In this document: positions 8,467 through 17,900 of the stretch, piece after piece
Position numbering within the stretch: the first letter of the stretch is position 1
Layout: each line of letters begins with the position of its first letter
DNA from: Sinorhizobium fredii USDA 257
GTDB lineage: Bacteria > Pseudomonadota > Alphaproteobacteria > Rhizobiales > Rhizobiaceae
DNA length: 64,000 nucleotides
NCBI RefSeq assembly: GCF_000265205.3
Contig: NC_018000.1
Location: 62,001 to 126,000 of the forward strand
Direction: 5' to 3'
Translations under genes and position numbers: made by a program
The notes under the pieces: model-generated
What the model was told of the DNA's origin: nothing
Databases searched by the model: none
The model's input: only the letters and a program-made list of their open reading frames with translations

Positions 8467-10368
8467 TCAGGCCTGCCGGTTCTTGGCGTTGTTGCGCTTG
8501 GCTTTCGGCTTGAAGTCGCTGCCCGACTTCTTTGCCTCAGGCTTGCCCTGCTTCTTGCTCCAGGGCTTTTCGTCCCGCTTCTCCGGATGCGCGTCCTGCG
8601 TGAGGGGAGGCTTCTTTTCGAACTTGCGCTTCGGTTTGAAGTCTCTTTGGCCATGCTCCGACGCGGCCTCGGCCGGCCGCGGCCGCTTCTTCGCGAAGTC
8701 TGGCTTGTCCTGTCGCGGCTGCGAGCTATCCGGTGCACCCGGCAGCGTCTTGACGCGGATGCCCTTTTCCAGCGTCCGGTTCGGGCCGATCGCCGAGAGG
8801 AAACGCTCGGCGCCTTCGGCCGTCAGTTCGACATAGGTTTCCTCGGGCTGCATGCGGATCGCGCCGATATCGCGCTTCGTGAGCTTGCCATGGCGGCAGA
8901 GCATCGGGATCAGCCAGCGGGGCTCGGCATTCTGCTTGCGCCCGACCGAGAGCGAAACCCATTGGCCGTCGGTGAAGTCCGCACGCGGCGCGTCGATCTC
9001 GTCGCGCGGCGCGACCGGTCCGTCGCGCCGGGTCTTGCCACGATCGCCGCCCAGCGGGATGTCCGCCAGGTCCTCTGGCGCCGAGCGGCCAGCGCGAAAC
9101 TGCCGCAGGAAGGCGGCGGCAAGCTTCTCTGCACCATGGCGCTCGATCAGCGCATGCACGATCGCCTGTTCGTCGTCGCGCGGTGGTTCATCGAAAGTCG
9201 GATCGGCGATGAGGCGCTCCTCGTCGCGGCGCGTTACTTCGTCCGCCGACGGCGGCTTTGCCCAGGTCGCAGTGATGCGAGCGCCATCCAGCAGTCGCTC
9301 CGCCTTGCGTCGCTGGTTGACCGGTACGATCAGCGCGCTGACGCCCTTCTGGCCGGCGCGGCCGGTGCGGCCGCTGCGATGCAGCAGGGTCTCCGAATTG
9401 TTTGGCAGGTCGGCATGGATGACGAGTTCGAGGCCCGGCAGATCGATGCCGCGTGCCGCCACATCGGTCGCAATGCAGACGCGGGCGCGGCCGTCGCGCA
9501 TCGCCTGGAGCGCGTGAGTGCGCTCGTTCTGGCTGAGTTCGCCCGAAAGCGCCACGACCGAGAAACCGCGATTGTTGAAGCGGGCCGTCAGGTGGTTCAC
9601 CGCGGCGCGGGTCGAGCAGAAGACGATCGCATTGCGGGCCTCGTAATAGCGAAGCACGTTGATGATGGCGTTTTCCCGGTCGCTCGGAGCGACGAGGAGG
9701 GACCGGTAGTCGATGTCGCCGTGCTGCTTCTGTTCGGAGGCGACCCCGATGCGGACGGCGTCGCGCTGGTAGCTCTTGGCAAGCGTCGCAATCGAGCGCG
9801 GCACGGTCGCCGAGAACATCAGCGTACGTCGTTCGGCCGGCGACGCCTCGAGGATGAATTCCAGATCCTCGCGGAAGCCGAGATCGAGCATCTCGTCCGC
9901 TTCGTCCAGCACCACCGCGCGCAACGCCGAGGTATCGAGCGAGTCGCGGCGGATGTGATCGCAAAGCCGGCCCGGCGTTCCGACGACGATATGAGCGCCG
10001 CGCTCGAGTGCACGCCGCTCGCTGCGGATATCCATGCCGCCGACGCAGGACGCGATCGTTGCCCCTGTGATCTCATAGAGCCATTCGAGCTCGCGCTTGA
10101 CCTGCAGCGCCAGTTCGCGCGTCGGCGCAATGACAAGCGCCAGCGGCACGCCAGGGGCGTCGAATTGCCTTGCAGGGCCGAGCAGCGTCGGCCCGAGGGC
10201 CAGACCGAAGGCAACGGTCTTGCCGGAACCGGTCTGTGCCGAAACCAGCGCGTCGGCACCGTCGAGCGCCGGATCGAGCATCGCCTCTTGAACCGGTGTC
10301 AGGGTGGTGTATCCGCGTTTCGCCAACGCCTCGGCGATCGAGGGCGCGATCCCTTCGAACTCTGTCAT
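8467..10368 (-). CDS. DEAD-box ATP-dependent RNA helicase with DbpA-type RNA-binding domain
   Basis: A 633-residue helicase. Motifs in order: Q-motif (YTTLTPVQEAML), I (AQTGSGKT), Ia (APTRELA), II (DEAD), III (SAT), V (ATDVAARGIDLPG) and VI (HRSGRTGRAG). After the core, around residues 470-545, comes a DbpA-like RNA-recognition domain (WLIPMLCRHGKL, GAIRMQPEETYVEL). The basic tail (about 560-633) is rich in Lys and Pro and likely disordered. Such enzymes act in ribosome assembly or cold adaptation. I took the ATG of MTEFEGIAPS, preceded by AGGA, over a GTG ten codons upstream. It stands between the DUF805 gene and LysR with its own promoter region. Confidence 0.92.
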   Translation of the reverse strand: MTEFEGIAPSIAEALAKRGYTTLTPVQEAMLDPALDGADALVSAQTGSGKTVAFGLALGPTLLGPARQFDAPGVPLALVIAPTRELALQVKRELEWLYEITGATIASCVGGMDIRSERRALERGAHIVVGTPGRLCDHIRRDSLDTSALRAVVLDEADEMLDLGFREDLEFILEASPAERRTLMFSATVPRSIATLAKSYQRDAVRIGVASEQKQHGDIDYRSLLVAPSDRENAIINVLRYYEARNAIVFCSTRAAVNHLTARFNNRGFSVVALSGELSQNERTHALQAMRDGRARVCIATDVAARGIDLPGLELVIHADLPNNSETLLHRSGRTGRAGQKGVSALIVPVNQRRKAERLLDGARITATWAKPPSADEVTRRDEERLIADPTFDEPPRDDEQAIVHALIERHGAEKLAAAFLRQFRAGRSAPEDLADIPLGGDRGKTRRDGPVAPRDEIDAPRADFTDGQWVSLSVGRKQNAEPRWLIPMLCRHGKLTKRDIGAIRMQPEETYVELTAEGAERFLSAIGPNRTLEKGIRVKTLPGAPDSSQPRQDKPDFAKKRPRPAEAASEHGQRDFKPKRKFEKKPPLTQDAHPEKRDEKPWSKKQGKPEAKKSGSDFKPKAKRNNAKNRQA

Positions 10369-10520
10369 TTCCTGTCTTTCGGATTTCGGTCGTCGCACCG
10401 GCAGACGAGCGGACCATGGATCGGGTCGTCATCAGGCGTCGATAGCCGCGGCCAACGTCGCGGCCTGTTCATTTGCGCGCTACATACGCGTTGGGAGAGG
10501 GAATGTACAGGGGCGGGCGG

Positions 10521-10904
10521 TCAGCGCCTGGGGCCATTGCGGCGCCCGCCGAATTCGTTGGCGCCTTGCGCGCCGGGCCAGAGGCAGAGTGCGATGAAGA
10601 CGATGGGGCTTAAAACCGGGATGAACAGGCAGAGCGCCAGCGGTCCGGGATAGCCGATATCGTGCAGGCGCTTGATCGCCAGCATGGCAATGGAAACGGT
10701 CGACGCGACGCCGGAGCCGATCAGCGCCAGCGTCCAGAACACCAGTGCCACATCCTGATTTTCGTATTTCAGCATCTGCATCAGGATGACGCCGCCGACG
10801 ACGAACCAGAAAAGCCAGGAGAGAAAGAAGGGCAGGCGACCAATCCGGCCGGAGGGGCTGAAGAACAGCCAGGTCATGCTCGGCGGCCGCCCCTCCTCGG
10901 CCAT
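10521..10904 (-). CDS. DUF805 membrane protein
   Basis: A 127-residue protein of the DUF805 family: the N-terminal FSPSGRIGRLPFF box, then three or four membrane segments (about residues 24-45, 52-77 and 88-110), and the conserved KRLHDIGYPG in the middle. The biochemical function of the family is unknown. The ATG lies 2 nt after the dapD stop, so it is co-transcribed and probably translationally coupled with dapD. That coupling is the only hint of a role. Confidence 0.85.
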   Translation of the reverse strand: MAEEGRPPSMTWLFFSPSGRIGRLPFFLSWLFWFVVGGVILMQMLKYENQDVALVFWTLALIGSGVASTVSIAMLAIKRLHDIGYPGPLALCLFIPVLSPIVFIALCLWPGAQGANEFGGRRNGPRR

Positions 10905-10906
10905 GG

Positions 10907-11764
10907 TCAGTCCCGGAGCAGCTCGTTGATGCCGGTCTTGGAACGGGTCTTCTCGTCGACCCGCTTGACGATAACGGCGCAGTAGAGGTTCGGCGCCGGC
11001 TGGCCGGTGGCCATTGTCGAGCCGGACGGCATGGAGCCGGCGACGACGACGGAATAGGGCGGCACTTCGCCATACATGACTTCGCCCGTCGCGCGGTCGA
11101 CGATCTTCGTCGACTTGCCGATGAAGACGCCCATGCCGAGGACGGAACCCTCGCGGACAATGCAGCCCTCGACCACCTCGGAGCGGGCGCCGATGAAGCA
11201 ATTGTCCTCGATGATGGTCGGGCCGGCCTGCATCGGCTCCAGCACGCCGCCGATGCCGACACCGCCGGAGAGATGCACGTTCTTGCCGATCTGCGCGCAA
11301 GAGCCGACGGTCGCCCAGGTGTCGACCATCGTTCCCTCGCCGACATAGGCGCCGAGATTGACGAAGGAGGGCATCAGGACCGCATTTGGGGCGATATAGG
11401 CCGAACGGCGCACGACGCAGTTCGGCACCGCCCGGAAGCCGGCCTTCTCGAATTCGTTGACGCTCCAGCCGTCGAACTTGGAGGCGACCTTGTCCCACCA
11501 GACGGATTCGCCGGGGCCGCCCCTGACGAGTTCCATCGGGTTCAGCCGGAAGGAGAGAAGCACGGCCTTCTTGAGCCACTGGTTGACGGTCCAGGTGCCG
11601 TCCGCACCGCGCTCGGCGACACGTACCTTGCCGCTGTCGAGCAGGTTCAGCGCCGCCTCAACCGCATCGCGAATCGCGCCGCGCGTGCCGGTGCTGACGG
11701 CCTCGCGATCATCGAAGGCGGTCTCGATCGTCTGCGACAGGGAGGCGAGGTCGTGGTTCGTCAT
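10907..11764 (-). CDS. dapD: 2,3,4,5-tetrahydropyridine-2,6-dicarboxylate N-succinyltransferase
   Basis: DapD transfers the succinyl group from succinyl-CoA to tetrahydrodipicolinate in lysine/DAP synthesis. The 285 residues match the family length. There is an N-terminal helical domain, then a left-handed parallel beta-helix of hexapeptide repeats (from about residue 115; [20 protein letters not shown], then [12 protein letters not shown]) typical of trimeric acyltransferases, and a C-terminal domain. The downstream DUF805 gene starts 2 nt after the stop. dapE, the later step of the pathway, lies on the same strand beyond the efflux operon. Confidence 0.96.
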   Translation of the reverse strand: MTNHDLASLSQTIETAFDDREAVSTGTRGAIRDAVEAALNLLDSGKVRVAERGADGTWTVNQWLKKAVLLSFRLNPMELVRGGPGESVWWDKVASKFDGWSVNEFEKAGFRAVPNCVVRRSAYIAPNAVLMPSFVNLGAYVGEGTMVDTWATVGSCAQIGKNVHLSGGVGIGGVLEPMQAGPTIIEDNCFIGARSEVVEGCIVREGSVLGMGVFIGKSTKIVDRATGEVMYGEVPPYSVVVAGSMPSGSTMATGQPAPNLYCAVIVKRVDEKTRSKTGINELLRD

Positions 11765-12069
11765 CGGATTTCCTTAAAGTTCGCGTTGTCCAGCAAGCTC
11801 TACTGCATAATTCCTCGAATCGGAACCGATTAAAGGACGGATTCGACCGGCAATTCAGAGAGCTGCGGCGCCCGCTTGCAGCTGAAAGAAGTGTATCGCC
11901 GCGGTGCCTGGCTCTGAAAAGTTGAAGGGCCTTTCGGCCCGCTCTCCAAACGGGGGACTTGGCAAGCCCTCTCGTTTCCGGCAGAGAACGCACTTATGGC
12001 TGACGAGCACAGGAATGAACGTGTCCGGACGAGATGCCGGCTGTTCGGAACGCGACGGGACGGAGACAT
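11765..12069. other. Intergenic region between divergent dapD and LOG-family genes
   Basis: About 305 nt without a convincing gene; it must hold the promoters of both flanking genes. Short inverted GGGCC-type repeats near 11936-11950 could form a small hairpin. No clear operator was seen. Confidence 0.5.
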
Positions 12070-12969
12070 ATGGGACGCATGAAGAAGCGCGGTTTGCGCA
12101 GCAAGGGCGGGGTCTGGGATCCGCTGGCAGACAGCTCGCAAAGCAGGCAGCGCGCTTCGACCGTTCCTGTGACGCCCCAATCGGCCTCTCCGACCTATCG
12201 GCTTGCCTATATCGACGACGATTTCCTGTGCCGCGAGGAATTGCGGCCGGTGCGCCTGCAGCTCGAACTCCTGAAGACGGAGATGATGCTCGAGGAGCGC
12301 GGCATCAACTCGACCGTCGTCATGTTCGGCGGCGCGCGCATTCCGGAGCCGGGCGGCGAAGCCTGGGCGGCCAAGAACGAGACGCAGCGCAAGAACCTGG
12401 AAGCGGCTTCGGTCTACTACGACGAAGCACGCAAGTTCGCGCGACTCTGTTCCGAGCAGTCCGCCAAGCTCGGTCACAAAGAATATGTGATCGTCACCGG
12501 CGGCGGTCCGGGCGTCATGGAGGCAGGAAATCGCGGCGCCGCGGATGTCGGCGCACCGTCGATCGGCCTCAATATCGTTCTGCCGCACGAGCAGGCGCCG
12601 AACAGCTACGTTACGCCGGAGCTGTCCTTCAATTTTCACTATTTCGCCATCCGCAAGATGCACTTCCTGCTGCGTGCCAAGGCGGTGGCGGTCTTCCCCG
12701 GCGGCTTCGGCACCCTGGACGAGCTGTTTGAGACCATGACGCTGATGCAGACCGGCCGACTGGCGCTGGTGCCGCTGGTCCTCTTCGGCGAGAAGTTCTG
12801 GCGCTCGATCATCAATTTCGAGGCGCTCGCCGAATTCGGCACGATCGCGCCGGACGACATCGATCTCGTGCATTTCGTCGAAACCGCCGAGGAGGCTTGG
12901 GAGATCATCGCCCGCTTCTACGAAACGGTAGATCCGCGCGCCGTACCGATGGCCACGGGCAGGCGATAG
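12070..12969 (+). CDS. LOG-family / TIGR00730 Rossmann-fold protein
   Basis: A 299-residue protein of the lysine-decarboxylase-like (LOG) family. The signature PGGFGTLDE, normally the nucleoside-monophosphate phosphoribohydrolase motif PGGxGTxxE, is intact, and VTGGGPGVMEAGNRGA forms the nucleotide-binding loop. The likely activity is cleavage of the N-glycosidic bond of a nucleoside monophosphate, as in cytokinin activation or nucleotide salvage. The substrate is not deducible and the old name lysine decarboxylase is misleading. The N-terminal 45 residues are basic and probably disordered. I chose the ATG preceded by GGAG; another start at residue 4 is possible. Confidence 0.85.
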   Translation: MGRMKKRGLRSKGGVWDPLADSSQSRQRASTVPVTPQSASPTYRLAYIDDDFLCREELRPVRLQLELLKTEMMLEERGINSTVVMFGGARIPEPGGEAWAAKNETQRKNLEAASVYYDEARKFARLCSEQSAKLGHKEYVIVTGGGPGVMEAGNRGAADVGAPSIGLNIVLPHEQAPNSYVTPELSFNFHYFAIRKMHFLLRAKAVAVFPGGFGTLDELFETMTLMQTGRLALVPLVLFGEKFWRSIINFEALAEFGTIAPDDIDLVHFVETAEEAWEIIARFYETVDPRAVPMATGRR

Positions 12970-12987
12970 GCTAGTCGGGCGTGCCCG

Positions 12988-13701
12988 TTACACCGGGGCC
13001 ACGATCCGCCGCAGGAAGCCGGCCAGATCTTCGGTGACGTAGTCGATCTGCTCGTCGGCGTCGCTGGAGGTCTCCCAGGCTTCCGCGAATTCATATTCGA
13101 GATTGCGCGGCACCAGCAGAATAGTCTTCATGCCGAGTGCTTTGGGCACCAGAAGATTGCGCGGCAGATCCTCGAACATCGCCGCGTGCTGCGTGTCGAC
13201 GCGGTGAAGGCTCATGAACTTGTCGTAGGTATCACCGGCCGGCTTCGGCACGTAGCCGGCGGCGACGATGTCGAAGATGTCATCGAAATGGTCGAGAATG
13301 CCGAGCGCGCGCGCCGTCATCTCGGCATGGACGACGCTGCCATTGGTGAAGATGAACTTGCGGCCGGGCAGAGCCTTGATCGCTTCGCCGAGTTCAGGGT
13401 TCGCCGGCACCACGCTGTAGTCGATCGCATGCGCCCTTTCGAGAAAATCGTTCGGGTCGATGCCGTGGTGGATCATCAGGCCCTGCAGGGTGGTGCCGTG
13501 ATCGCGGTAATATTCCTTCTGCAGTTTCTTCGCCTCGGTCGGTTCGAGCGACAGGATTTCGGCTACATAGGCCGTCATGTTGCGATCGATCTGCGCGAAG
13601 AGATTGACGTGGTGCGGGTAGAGCGTGTTGTCGAGATCGAAGACCCAGTCGGTGACATGGGCGAAATCGGCATGGGTCGGCAGGCGATCGAGTTTTTTCA
13701 T
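12988..13701 (-). CDS. HAD-superfamily phosphatase, pyrimidine 5'-nucleotidase type
   Basis: A 237-residue HAD hydrolase. Motif I is WVFDLDNTLYP near residue 20, motif II is FTNG near 115, motif III falls around KPAGDTYDKF (Lys), and motif IV is MFEDLPRNL. The sequence fits the SDT1/pyrimidine 5'-nucleotidase branch that dephosphorylates nucleoside monophosphates. The start is the ATG with AAGGCGG upstream. It converges with the LOG-family gene, which is interesting because both could act on nucleotides, though they are on opposite strands. Confidence 0.88.
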   Translation of the reverse strand: MKKLDRLPTHADFAHVTDWVFDLDNTLYPHHVNLFAQIDRNMTAYVAEILSLEPTEAKKLQKEYYRDHGTTLQGLMIHHGIDPNDFLERAHAIDYSVVPANPELGEAIKALPGRKFIFTNGSVVHAEMTARALGILDHFDDIFDIVAAGYVPKPAGDTYDKFMSLHRVDTQHAAMFEDLPRNLLVPKALGMKTILLVPRNLEYEFAEAWETSSDADEQIDYVTEDLAGFLRRIVAPV

Positions 13702-13803
13702 GGCCGCCTTATGACATGGCGCGCCGGCGAGGAAAACGGATTTATTTGACGCCTCGTCCGCTTGCGGATGGATTGTCGCCCCCGCGCATGCTAGCCGGCG
13801 AAG

Positions 13804-14718
13804 ATGGAAACCTGGGTTCTCATCACCGTCGCAGCAGCCTTCCTGCAGAATATCCGCTCCTCCATGCAGAAGCACCTGAAGGGCGCCATGGGCACGACCG
13901 GCGCCACCTTCGTGCGCTTTGGCTTCGGGCTGCCCTTCGCGCTCCTCTACCTCCTCGTGCTCTGGCGTGTCGCCGGTCAGCCGCTGCCGGTGCCGAACGG
14001 GACCTTTTTCCTCTGGGCTGTCGTCGGAGGCCTGGCGCAGATCGCCGCGACCTTCCTGCTGGTTCACCTCTTCTCCTTCCGTAACTTCGCGGTCGGCACC
14101 GCTTATTCCCGCACCGAGCCGGCCCAGGCGGCGCTTTTTGGGCTGATTTTCCTGGGTGAAAAAGCGAGCCATGGGACACTGGTGGCGATCGCCATCTCGG
14201 TCATCGGCGTCATGCTGATTTCCGTTGCCCGCACGACGCTCAGCGCCCGATCGCTGGTGACCTCGGTCTTCAGCCGCACGGCCGCGATCGGGCTGCTCTC
14301 CGGTACGTTCTTTGGGCTCTCCGCAGTTTCCTACCGCTCCGCCTCCCTGGTGCTGGCACCCAGCCTGCCCGCGCCGGACTACATGATGCAGGCGAGCTTC
14401 ACGCTCGGTTTCGTCATCCTGCTGCAGACCATCGTCATGCTCCTTTGGATCGTCGCGCGCGAGCCGAATGAGCTGAAGCGCATCGCCGCCGCCTGGAAGC
14501 CCGCTTTCATCGTCGGCCTCGTCGGTTCGTCGGCGTCCTTCGGCTGGTTCATGGCGATGACGCTGCAGCAGGCGGCGATCGTCAAGGTGGTGGCGCAGGT
14601 CGAGATGCTGTTCACTTTCGCGACGTCTTTCTTCGTCTTCCGCGAGTGGATCAACCGCCTGGAACTCGTCGGCTGCCTGTTGATCGTCCTCGGCGTCGTG
14701 ATGCTGCTTGTCCTGTAA
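13804..14718 (+). CDS. EamA/DMT-family transporter
   Basis: A 304-residue inner-membrane protein with about ten hydrophobic segments arranged as two EamA repeats (about residues 1-140 and 160-304). The first repeat ends with the conserved AYSRTEPAQAALFGLIFLGE and the second with FTFATSFFVFREWINRLELVG. The family exports small metabolites; the substrate is unknown. It is divergent from the HAD phosphatase with a 102-nt gap. Confidence 0.88.
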   Translation: METWVLITVAAAFLQNIRSSMQKHLKGAMGTTGATFVRFGFGLPFALLYLLVLWRVAGQPLPVPNGTFFLWAVVGGLAQIAATFLLVHLFSFRNFAVGTAYSRTEPAQAALFGLIFLGEKASHGTLVAIAISVIGVMLISVARTTLSARSLVTSVFSRTAAIGLLSGTFFGLSAVSYRSASLVLAPSLPAPDYMMQASFTLGFVILLQTIVMLLWIVAREPNELKRIAAAWKPAFIVGLVGSSASFGWFMAMTLQQAAIVKVVAQVEMLFTFATSFFVFREWINRLELVGCLLIVLGVVMLLVL

Positions 14719-14789
14719 TCGGGCCCAGCCGATGAAATAGACGCCCGAATTTCGGCGGACGGCTAGATCGCCCGGTGCTACAAAGCGGT

Positions 14790-15869
14790 ATGCTCTTCGA
14801 TTTGCCGAACGACGATACTCTCTATGATGCGCTCCTGGCCCGCAGTTCCGACTATGAGGGCCAGGCCTTCGCCTGCGTGAAGAGCACCGGCATCTTCTGC
14901 CGCCTCTCATGCCCCGCCCGCAAGCCGAAGCGGGAGAACACCCTGTTTTTCGACAGCATCGCCGCTTGTATCAATTCCGGTTTCAGACCTTGCGAGCGAT
15001 GCCGGCCGCTGGACCAGGCTGCCGGAAAGGAGCCGCTCGTCGATCAACTGCTGAAGCTCCTCGATCGCTCCCCTGACCGTCGCTGGACCGAGGACGATCT
15101 GGTGCGGCGCGGCTTTGATCCCTCGACCGTTCGCCGGGCCTTCAAACGGAGCCTCGGCGTTACCTTTCTCGACCTTGCCCGTCAGCGACGCATGGGAGAA
15201 GCCGCCCGTCAGCTTTCCGCCGGGGTGAGCGTCATTGAAGCGCAGGTCGATGCGGGATACGAATCGCCAAGCGGCTTCCGCGCCGCCTTCGCGAGGCTGA
15301 TCGGCGAGGCGCCGGTGAAGGCGCAAGGCCGTGAACTGCTCTTTGCCGATTGGATCGATACGCCGCTCGGGTCGATGGTAGCCGTCGCCGACCAGACGCT
15401 TCTTCATTTGCTCGAATTTCACGATCGCAAGGCATTGCCGGCCGAGATGGAAAGGCTGAAGCGAACGGCGCGGTCCGCCGTCGTGCCGGGCAGGACCGCG
15501 CCCATCGAGCAGATCGCTACGGAACTCAATGCCTATTTCGCCGGCCAGTCGGGCGAATTTCGCACGCCGTTGGCTCTCGATGGCACTGCCTTCGAGCGCC
15601 GGGTATGGGCGAGGCTCATGCGAATCCCGATCGGCGAGACGCGATCCTATAGCGACATTGCCCGAGAAATCGCTACCATCGAGGCGGTGCGTGCCGTGGC
15701 GAGAGCAAATGGCGCCAACCGCATCGCGATCGTCGTCCCCTGTCATCGCTGCATCGGCGCGGATGGGTCGCTGACGGGATATGGCGGCGGCCTCGAGCGA
15801 AAGCAATGGCTGCTTCGGCACGAAGGCAAGATGAGACCTGTGGGCCTGTTTACGGAGGAGATTCGATGA
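14790..15869 (+). CDS. ada: Ada-type methyl-DNA repair protein and regulator
   Basis: Bifunctional alkylation repair, 359 residues. The N-terminal Ada zinc domain carries the four Cys ligands (FACVKSTGIFCRLSC, then FRPCERC); in Ada one of these accepts methyl from phosphotriesters. The middle contains an AraC-type helix-turn-helix (about residues 90-180), and the C-terminal O6-alkylguanine methyltransferase domain carries the acceptor Cys in VPCHRC. Methylation of the N-terminal domain turns Ada into an activator in known systems. The start is the ATG of MLFDLPNDD. The next gene begins inside the stop codon (ATGA), so the two are coupled. Confidence 0.94.
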   Translation: MLFDLPNDDTLYDALLARSSDYEGQAFACVKSTGIFCRLSCPARKPKRENTLFFDSIAACINSGFRPCERCRPLDQAAGKEPLVDQLLKLLDRSPDRRWTEDDLVRRGFDPSTVRRAFKRSLGVTFLDLARQRRMGEAARQLSAGVSVIEAQVDAGYESPSGFRAAFARLIGEAPVKAQGRELLFADWIDTPLGSMVAVADQTLLHLLEFHDRKALPAEMERLKRTARSAVVPGRTAPIEQIATELNAYFAGQSGEFRTPLALDGTAFERRVWARLMRIPIGETRSYSDIAREIATIEAVRAVARANGANRIAIVVPCHRCIGADGSLTGYGGGLERKQWLLRHEGKMRPVGLFTEEIR

Positions 15870-16642
15870 ACCAGGAGGAAAGGGCGCGCGCCTTTACGGC
15901 GCTGCACCGCAAGGGCGACCCGGTCGTTCTTTACAATATCTGGGATGCCGGCAGCGCCCGATGCGTGGCCGAGGCCGGCGGCAAGGCGCTTGCCACCGGA
16001 AGCTGGTCGGTGGCGGCGGCCCATGGCTTTGCCGACGGTCAGAAGATCCCGCTGCAGTTGCTGGTCGAAATCGCCCGCGAAATCGTTGCCGCGACCGACC
16101 TGCCATTGTCGGTCGACTTCGAGGGCGCCTATTCGGAGGACCCGGCGCAGGGAGCCGCCAATGTGGCGCAACTGATCGATGCCGGTGCGATCGGTATCAA
16201 TTTCGAGGATCAGGTCGTGGGCAAAAGCGGGATCCATCCCATCGACAAGCAGGTGGCCCGCATACGGGCGATCCGCGAGATGGCGGAACGCCAGAACGTT
16301 CCGCTTTTCATCAATGCCCGTACCGACCTGTTCCTGCAGGAGAGCGACGCGGCGCGCCATGCCGGCTTGATGAACGAGGCGATCGCCCGCGCCAAAGCCT
16401 ATGCGGGAGCGGGCGCCAGCGGGTTCTTCGCACCGGGGCTTGCCGACGCCGAACTCGTCGCCCGACTCTGCGCGGCATCACCTCTGCCGGTGAATGTCAT
16501 GATGAAGCCGGGGGCACCGGATCTCCCCACTCTTGCCGCCGCCGGCGTCGGCCGCGTCAGTTACGGGCCGTTCCCCTACCGGGCGATGATCGCCTGGCTG
16601 CAGGGTGAGGCGGAGAAGGTTTACGGGAGCGCTGTGAAGTAG
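15866..16642 (+). CDS. Isocitrate lyase/PEP mutase superfamily enzyme
   Basis: A 258-residue (beta/alpha)8 barrel of the ICL/PEPM family. Visible elements are the N-terminal LYNIWDAGSARCVAEAGGKA, the metal-binding DFEGAY and INFEDQV, and the barrel strand LFINARTDLFL. The isocitrate-lyase KKCGH active-site loop is absent, so it is not a glyoxylate-cycle lyase. C-C or C-P cleavage of an oxaloacetate-like or 2-methylisocitrate-like acid is possible but not assignable. GGAGGAG five nt before the ATG and a 4-nt overlap with ada indicate coupling. Why it is tied to alkylation repair is unclear. Confidence 0.87.
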   Translation: MNQEERARAFTALHRKGDPVVLYNIWDAGSARCVAEAGGKALATGSWSVAAAHGFADGQKIPLQLLVEIAREIVAATDLPLSVDFEGAYSEDPAQGAANVAQLIDAGAIGINFEDQVVGKSGIHPIDKQVARIRAIREMAERQNVPLFINARTDLFLQESDAARHAGLMNEAIARAKAYAGAGASGFFAPGLADAELVARLCAASPLPVNVMMKPGAPDLPTLAAAGVGRVSYGPFPYRAMIAWLQGEAEKVYGSAVK

Positions 16643-16683
16643 CTGCCAGTGGAGGCTGATCGGAATGCCTTTCCCTCTGGTCG

Positions 16684-16790
16684 GCCCCTCATCCGCCTGC
16701 CGGCACCTTCTCCCCCCGGGGGAGAAAGGACTCGCGGCGCGCACCTCAGTCCCCTCTCCCCGCCTGCCTGGAGAGGGTTAGGGTGAGAGG
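16684..16790 (+). repeat. Interspersed mosaic repeat, RIME1-like, copy A
   Basis: About 107 nt beginning CCCCTCATCCGCCTGCCGGC, with hairpin-forming CTTCTCC/GGAGAA arms and ending in GGGTGAGAGG. The reverse complement of 58229-58346 lines up along its whole length with small gaps. This composition is typical of the intergenic palindromic RIME-type elements of rhizobia, an assignment made from memory. It lies between the PEP-mutase-like gene and argB and may act as their convergent terminator. Confidence 0.75.
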
Positions 16791-16813
16791 CAATTTTTCA
16801 CAGCGGGTTGCCT

Positions 16814-17701
16814 TCATGGCACGATCAGCGTACCGGCGCCGCGCTCGGTGAAGATCTCGAGCAGCACCGAATGCGCGGTCTTGCCGTTGAGGATGACCAC
16901 GCCCTGCACGCCCGCCTTGATCGCCTCCATGCAGGTCTCCACCTTGGGGATCATGCCGCCGGAAATGGTGCCGTCGGCGATCAGTGCGCGCGCCTGCGCG
17001 ACCGAAAGCTCCTTGATGAGATTGCCTTCTTTGTCGAGAACGCCCGGAACATCGGTCAGGAACAACAGGCGCGTCGCGTTGAGCGCGCCGGCGATGGCGC
17101 CCGCGAAGGTATCGGCGTTGATGTTGTAGGTATGGCCGTCGCGGCCGGGGGCGACCGGGGCGATCACCGGGATCATCTCCGAGCGCGCCAACAGGTCGAG
17201 AAGCGTACGGTCCACTTCGACCACTTCGCCGACGAAGCCGAGATCGAGGATGCGCTCGATATTGGAATCCGGGTCCTTGATGGTCTTTCGCGCCTTTTCC
17301 GCGAAGACCATGTTGCCGTCCTTGCCGCAAAGGCCGATCGCCCATTCGCCGGTCTGGTTGATGAGCGCGACGATCTCCTTGTTGATCGAACCGGCGAGCA
17401 CCATCTCGACGATCTCGACGGTCTTCTCGTCGGTGACGCGAAGCCCGCCCTCGAATTTCGATTCAATGCCCATCTTGTTGAGCATGGCGCCGATCTGCGG
17501 GCCGCCGCCATGCACAACGATCGGGTTGACGCCCGACTGTTTCAGCAGCGCGATATCGCTGGCGAAGGCGCGCCCAAGTTCGGGATTGCCCATCGCATGG
17601 CCGCCATATTTGACGACGATCGTCTTGTTCTCGTAGCGCTGCATGTAGGGCAGGGCCTGGGCGAGCAGGCGTGCCTGGATTTCACTCTCTGATGCGGACA
17701 T
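16814..17701 (-). CDS. argB: Acetylglutamate kinase
   Basis: ArgB phosphorylates N-acetylglutamate, the second step of arginine synthesis, in the cytosol. The 295 residues are the usual length. Motifs are VVKYGGHAM near residue 29 (catalytic Lys), [10 protein letters not shown] (substrate loop) and [17 protein letters not shown] (ATP site). The N-terminal helix of about 25 residues resembles that of arginine-inhibited hexameric forms. In many rhizobia argB closely follows engB; here two unrelated genes separate them. Confidence 0.96.
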   Translation of the reverse strand: MSASESEIQARLLAQALPYMQRYENKTIVVKYGGHAMGNPELGRAFASDIALLKQSGVNPIVVHGGGPQIGAMLNKMGIESKFEGGLRVTDEKTVEIVEMVLAGSINKEIVALINQTGEWAIGLCGKDGNMVFAEKARKTIKDPDSNIERILDLGFVGEVVEVDRTLLDLLARSEMIPVIAPVAPGRDGHTYNINADTFAGAIAGALNATRLLFLTDVPGVLDKEGNLIKELSVAQARALIADGTISGGMIPKVETCMEAIKAGVQGVVILNGKTAHSVLLEIFTERGAGTLIVP

Positions 17702-17900
17702 GACGGACCCTCGAAAAATACCGGCTGCTGTTTAGCGCAAGTTTCCGCCGGATGGAATGATCCGGGCGCAACATAAGTCGTTCAAGGATGGCGTCGGTTG
17801 ATGGCGAAAACGGGTCGCCTATACGATTGACGAGATTTGTGATTTGGCTGATCCTACTAAACCTACGGTGAAATCTCTCCAATCTGAGAGAGAATGAACG

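Noticed and set aside
8008..10653. Very long open frame on the plus strand opposite the DEAD-box helicase
   Set aside because: Arg-rich shadow typical of high-GC genes read in the complementary frame; the minus strand has every helicase motif.
12988..14910. 640-residue fusion of a disordered protein with the HAD phosphatase
   Set aside because: The upstream part is the antisense of the EamA transporter gene; the ribosome site and family length place the start at 13701.
17702..17900. Short ECF sigma gene upstream of the anti-sigma gene
   Set aside because: The 199-nt gap is far too short and contains no sigma-like coding frame.
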